Shown piece after piece: positions 14,644 to 16,786 of a stretch of DNA of 16,786 nucleotides (the first letter of the stretch is position 1; each line of letters opens with the position of its first letter). The position numbers and the translations under genes are program-made. The notes under the pieces are model-generated. The model was not told the origin of the DNA and did no database searches. It saw only the letters and a program-made list of their open reading frames with translations. The stretch is from Alphaproteobacteria bacterium MarineAlpha3_Bin3. GTDB taxonomy: Bacteria > Pseudomonadota > Alphaproteobacteria > Rhodospirillales > Casp-alpha2. The DNA lies in NCBI GenBank assembly GCA_002938075.1, contig PTLK01000018.1, positions 1-16,786 of the forward strand, in the 5' to 3' direction.

Positions 14644-16011
14644 ATGCCCAGAGACGACGCCATGACCCCGATAGAGCTTTCCGCAACGGAGGCCGCCCGC
14701 CAGTTGCGCGAGGGGGAGCTGTCCGCCGAAGACATGGTTACGGCCTGCCTGGAACGCATCGACGAGATCGACGGCGAGGTCCAGGCATGGGCACACTTGG
14801 ACCCCGATTTCGCCCTCGAACAGGCCCGCGCCCGCGATGCCCAGCGCCAGGCGGGCGATCCCTTGGGCCCGTTGCACGGCGTTCCCGTCGGCATCAAGGA
14901 CATTTTCGATACCGAGGGCCTGCCGACGGAGAACGGCACCCCCCTCGATTCCGGCCGCCAGCCCGACCGGGACTGCAAGGCCGTCAGCCTGCTCAAGGAA
15001 GCCGGCGCCGTCATCATGGGCAAGACGGTGACGACGGAGCTCGCCGTCTACGGGCCGGGCAAGACCCACAACCCCCACAACCCGGATCACACCCCGGGCG
15101 GATCGTCCAGCGGCTCGGCCGCCGCCGTCGCCACCGGCATGGTGCCACTGGCCATCGGCAGCCAGACCAACGGCTCGATCATCCGCCCGGCGTCCTATTG
15201 CGGGGTCGTCGGGTTCAAGCCCAGCCACGGGCTGATTCCCCGCACCGGGGTGCTGGCGCAATCGAGATACCTGGACACCATCGGCGTCATGGCGCGTTCG
15301 GTCGAAGACGCGGCCCTATGCGCCGAGGCGCTTGTCGCCCATGACCCCGGCGACGCCGACACGGCGCCCCGGGGACGGCCGCCGATGGCCAAAATCGCCG
15401 CCGAGGACCCGCCCCTGCCGCCGACCCTCGCTTTCGCCAAAACCGCCGTCTGGGACCAGGCCGACAAGGAAACCCAGGAAGCCTTCGGGGAACTGAAGGA
15501 GCTTCTGGGCGAAGAATGCGACGACCTGGACCTGCCCGATCCGTTCGACCACGCCGTCGAATGGCTCCGTACCATCATGTACGCCGACCTGGCCAAGAGC
15601 TTCGCCGGCTATTACGAGCGCGGAAAGGACCAGTTGACGAATACCCTTTGCGAAATGATCGAGGAGGGCCAGAAGACCACCGCCGTCGAATACAACCGGG
15701 CCGTGGACTGGCGCGATGTGCTGAATGTGGGTCTCGAAAAGGTGTTCGAGCGCTACGACGCCATTTTTACCCCGGCGACGACGGGGGAGGCGCCGGCCGG
15801 ACTCGATTCCACCGGCAACCCGGTGTTCTGCACCCTTTGGACCTACTGCGGCACGCCGGCAATAACCCTGCCGCTGATGGAAGGCCCAAACGGCCTGCCG
15901 CTCGGTGTGCAACTCGTCGGCCGCCGCGGCGACGATGCCAGGCTGCTCAGGACCGCCAACTGGCTGACCGGACACATCGCCGGCGCCGACGAGAGATCAG
16001 GAACCGTTTGA
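14644..16011 (+). CDS. Amidase-signature family hydrolase
   Basis: The 455-residue enzyme belongs to the amidase-signature family, which hydrolyses C-N bonds of amides to acid plus ammonia or amine. The Ser-cisSer-Lys triad is complete: Lys85 (VPVGIKDIF), cis-Ser154 in PGGSSSGSAAAVA, and nucleophile Ser178 in GSQTNGSIIRPA. CGVVGFKPSHGLIPR follows as usual. No signal peptide is evident, so it should act in the cytosol. GatA is unlikely because gatB/gatC are absent and the catalytic region looks like catabolic amidases. It starts 31 bp after the TRAP large permease and is probably in that operon, so its substrate may be the imported compound (inference). A second in-frame ATG at 14662 is an equally plausible start. 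The exact substrate is unknown. Confidence 0.92.
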   Translation: MPRDDAMTPIELSATEAARQLREGELSAEDMVTACLERIDEIDGEVQAWAHLDPDFALEQARARDAQRQAGDPLGPLHGVPVGIKDIFDTEGLPTENGTPLDSGRQPDRDCKAVSLLKEAGAVIMGKTVTTELAVYGPGKTHNPHNPDHTPGGSSSGSAAAVATGMVPLAIGSQTNGSIIRPASYCGVVGFKPSHGLIPRTGVLAQSRYLDTIGVMARSVEDAALCAEALVAHDPGDADTAPRGRPPMAKIAAEDPPLPPTLAFAKTAVWDQADKETQEAFGELKELLGEECDDLDLPDPFDHAVEWLRTIMYADLAKSFAGYYERGKDQLTNTLCEMIEEGQKTTAVEYNRAVDWRDVLNVGLEKVFERYDAIFTPATTGEAPAGLDSTGNPVFCTLWTYCGTPAITLPLMEGPNGLPLGVQLVGRRGDDARLLRTANWLTGHIAGADERSGTV

Positions 16012-16067
16012 AATCAATAAGTCCGCGTTGTACATACGCGGCAGGGAGACGAGGGACGTTAAGACAA

Positions 16068-16271
16068 ATGCTGGACAAGGTTTTCGCCGCCATATCGATG
16101 CTCGGGGTCGTCGCCTTCATGGGCGTGGTGATCATCGGCGTCTGGGAGCCCGATCTGTGGATCGTTACCATCCTGATTCTCGGCATCGCCATCCTTTTCG
16201 TCTGGGAGGAAATCAAGGCCGGCGGCAGCCACCTGGAGAACGAACCCGAACACGAGAACAAGGACGACTAG
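16068..16271 (+). CDS. Small two-helix membrane protein of unknown function
   Basis: A 67-residue reading frame has a GAGGGA 11 nt upstream of its ATG. It encodes two hydrophobic helices (about residues 7-25 and 30-47) joined by a short WEPDLW turn. A hydrophilic acidic tail follows (SHLENEPEHENKDD). It lies 56 bp after the amidase gene and just before a terminator, so it is probably the last gene of the TRAP-amidase operon. The frame also stays open upstream inside the amidase gene, but that part is an out-of-frame shadow. I recognise no family. It could stabilise or regulate the TRAP permease, or be a general small membrane protein. Confidence 0.7.
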   Translation: MLDKVFAAISMLGVVAFMGVVIIGVWEPDLWIVTILILGIAILFVWEEIKAGGSHLENEPEHENKDD

Positions 16272-16283
16272 CCCGCTTCCCGA

Positions 16284-16322
16284 CCGCCCGATTCGCCCTT
16301 TTTGGGCCCAGGGGCGGATTTT
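16284..16322 (+). terminator. Probable terminator of the TRAP-amidase operon
   Basis: CCGCCC (16284-16289) pairs with GGGCGG (16312-16317). Inside, GCCC (16295-16298) pairs with GGGC (16304-16307) around five T. The stem is followed by ATTTTC. The T tract is short but the position, 12 bp after the last operon gene, is right. Confidence 0.5.
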
Positions 16323-16369
16323 CGATAATCACAATTATTCAGGGTTTACAAGGCGTTGGCGCCTCTTTG

Positions 16370-16398
16370 TTGGCGATTTAGGGCCTATTTACCATAAT
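16370..16398 (+). promoter_or_regulatory. Predicted promoter of the TPR-protein gene
   Basis: TTGGCG (16370-16375), a 17-nt spacer and CATAAT (16393-16398) match sigma-70 boxes at 4/6 and 5/6. The -10 box ends only 8 nt before the ATG at 16407, so the transcript would have almost no leader. Confidence 0.4.
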
Positions 16399-16406
16399 CG
16401 GGGGCT

Positions 16407-16786
16407 ATGTGGGGACGCCAAGCGGCCCGCGTGGCCGCCGTAAGTATCATCGTACTGGGCTTGTCGGGAGCGTCGTCCTTGCTTGCCTCGCAGGACGATC
16501 CCCGGCTGGACAAATTGTTCGCCGAGCTCAAGACCGCCAAAAACAGTCAAAAAGCCGACAACGTGACGGCCGAAATCTGGTCCATCTGGCGTTACGCCGG
16601 CGACCCGGCGGTGGATTGGATGATGCACGAAAGCCAACGCTACATGACCGCGGGGGAACTGGATTCCGCCCTCGGCGGGTATGCCCTGATCATCGATGCC
16701 GCCCCGGACTTCGCCGAGGGATGGCATAAAAGGGCCACGGTCCATTTCCTGTTGGGCAATTATCCGGCCTCCATCAAGGACATCAA
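16407..16786 (+). CDS. TPR-repeat protein with signal peptide (3' end outside the window)
   Basis: An open frame from ATG 16407 runs off the window after 126 codons. It starts with a hydrophobic signal-like segment (residues about 7-27, VAAVSIIVLGLSGASSLLAS) and is probably exported. The mature part has DDPRLDKLFAELKTAK and then TPR-type helices: AGELDSALGGYALIIDAAPDFAEGWHKRATVHFLLGNYPASIKDI (about 82-126). The phrase PDFAEGWHKRATV is typical of a short alphaproteobacterial TPR protein family. TPR modules mediate protein contacts; the partner is unknown. There is no clear Shine-Dalgarno sequence at the usual spacing, and promoter-like boxes almost touch the ATG. An open frame on the opposite strand here (16389-16745) has no family features. 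Confidence 0.8.
   Translation, partial: MWGRQAARVAAVSIIVLGLSGASSLLASQDDPRLDKLFAELKTAKNSQKADNVTAEIWSIWRYAGDPAVDWMMHESQRYMTAGELDSALGGYALIIDAAPDFAEGWHKRATVHFLLGNYPASIKDI

Noticed and set aside
14644..16011. Assignment of the amidase as GatA (glutamyl-tRNA amidotransferase subunit A)
   Set aside because: No gatB/gatC nearby, operon context with a transporter, and the sequence around the nucleophile (GSQTNGSIIRPA) looks like catabolic amidases.
1..16786. Mobile elements, phage genes, CRISPR arrays, tRNA or rRNA genes
   Set aside because: No transposase or integrase motifs, no direct-repeat arrays, and no recognisable structural RNA genes were seen in the window.

Overview
This window reads as high-GC alphaproteobacterial chromosome, probably Rhodospirillales-like. 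That placement is inferred from protein flavour: a Rhodobacter/Methylobacterium-type malyl-CoA lyase, Tat-exported TRAP binding protein, FkbM methyltransferase and an alphaproteobacterial-style TPR protein. Several promoters also resemble the Caulobacter sigma-70 pattern (TTGACGS, 10-14 nt, GCTANAWC). No mobile element, CRISPR array, tRNA or rRNA was seen. Coding density is high and composition looks even throughout.

Layout. Positions 1-54 hold the probable 3' end of an upstream gene, followed by a rho-independent terminator (85-105). Next come an orphan membrane histidine kinase (129-1616) and, with its own promoter, secA (1746-4478). A small surface-glycan-type cluster follows: a class I methyltransferase (minus strand, 4498-5202), a divergent FkbM methyltransferase (plus strand, 5376-6185), and a GDP-L-fucose-synthase-like reductase (minus strand, 6194-7147). 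The last of these lies 7 bp behind accA (minus strand, 7155-8111). Then comes a glyoxylate/acyl-CoA module: malyl-CoA/beta-methylmalyl-CoA lyase (minus strand, 8197-9177), divergent from a 2-hydroxyacid (glyoxylate/hydroxypyruvate type) dehydrogenase (9446-10429).

The right third is one probable operon (10877-16271). It encodes a tripartite TRAP transporter (binding protein, small permease, and an unusually long large permease), an amidase-signature hydrolase, and a 67-residue two-helix membrane protein. It ends at a terminator (16284-16322). Its 447-bp upstream region is not empty. It contains a promoter-like sequence, a palindrome resembling a GntR/FadR-subfamily operator placed just at the predicted transcription start, and several inverted repeats in what would be a ~365-nt leader. 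Two more hairpins lie between the binding-protein and permease genes. A truncated TPR-protein gene with a signal peptide runs off the right edge (16407-16786).

Most notable points: (1) the GDP-fucose-synthase homologue has lost both the catalytic Tyr and Ser of the SDR triad while keeping the residues assigned to epimerisation; (2) the TRAP large permease carries a ~165-residue insert with about four predicted helices; (3) the TRAP operon has a readable operator/leader architecture and is linked to an amidase, suggesting an amide-type substrate; (4) two genes (accA and the TPR gene) have promoter-like boxes almost abutting the start codon, suggesting leaderless mRNAs. All functional calls come from reading motifs, without database searches.
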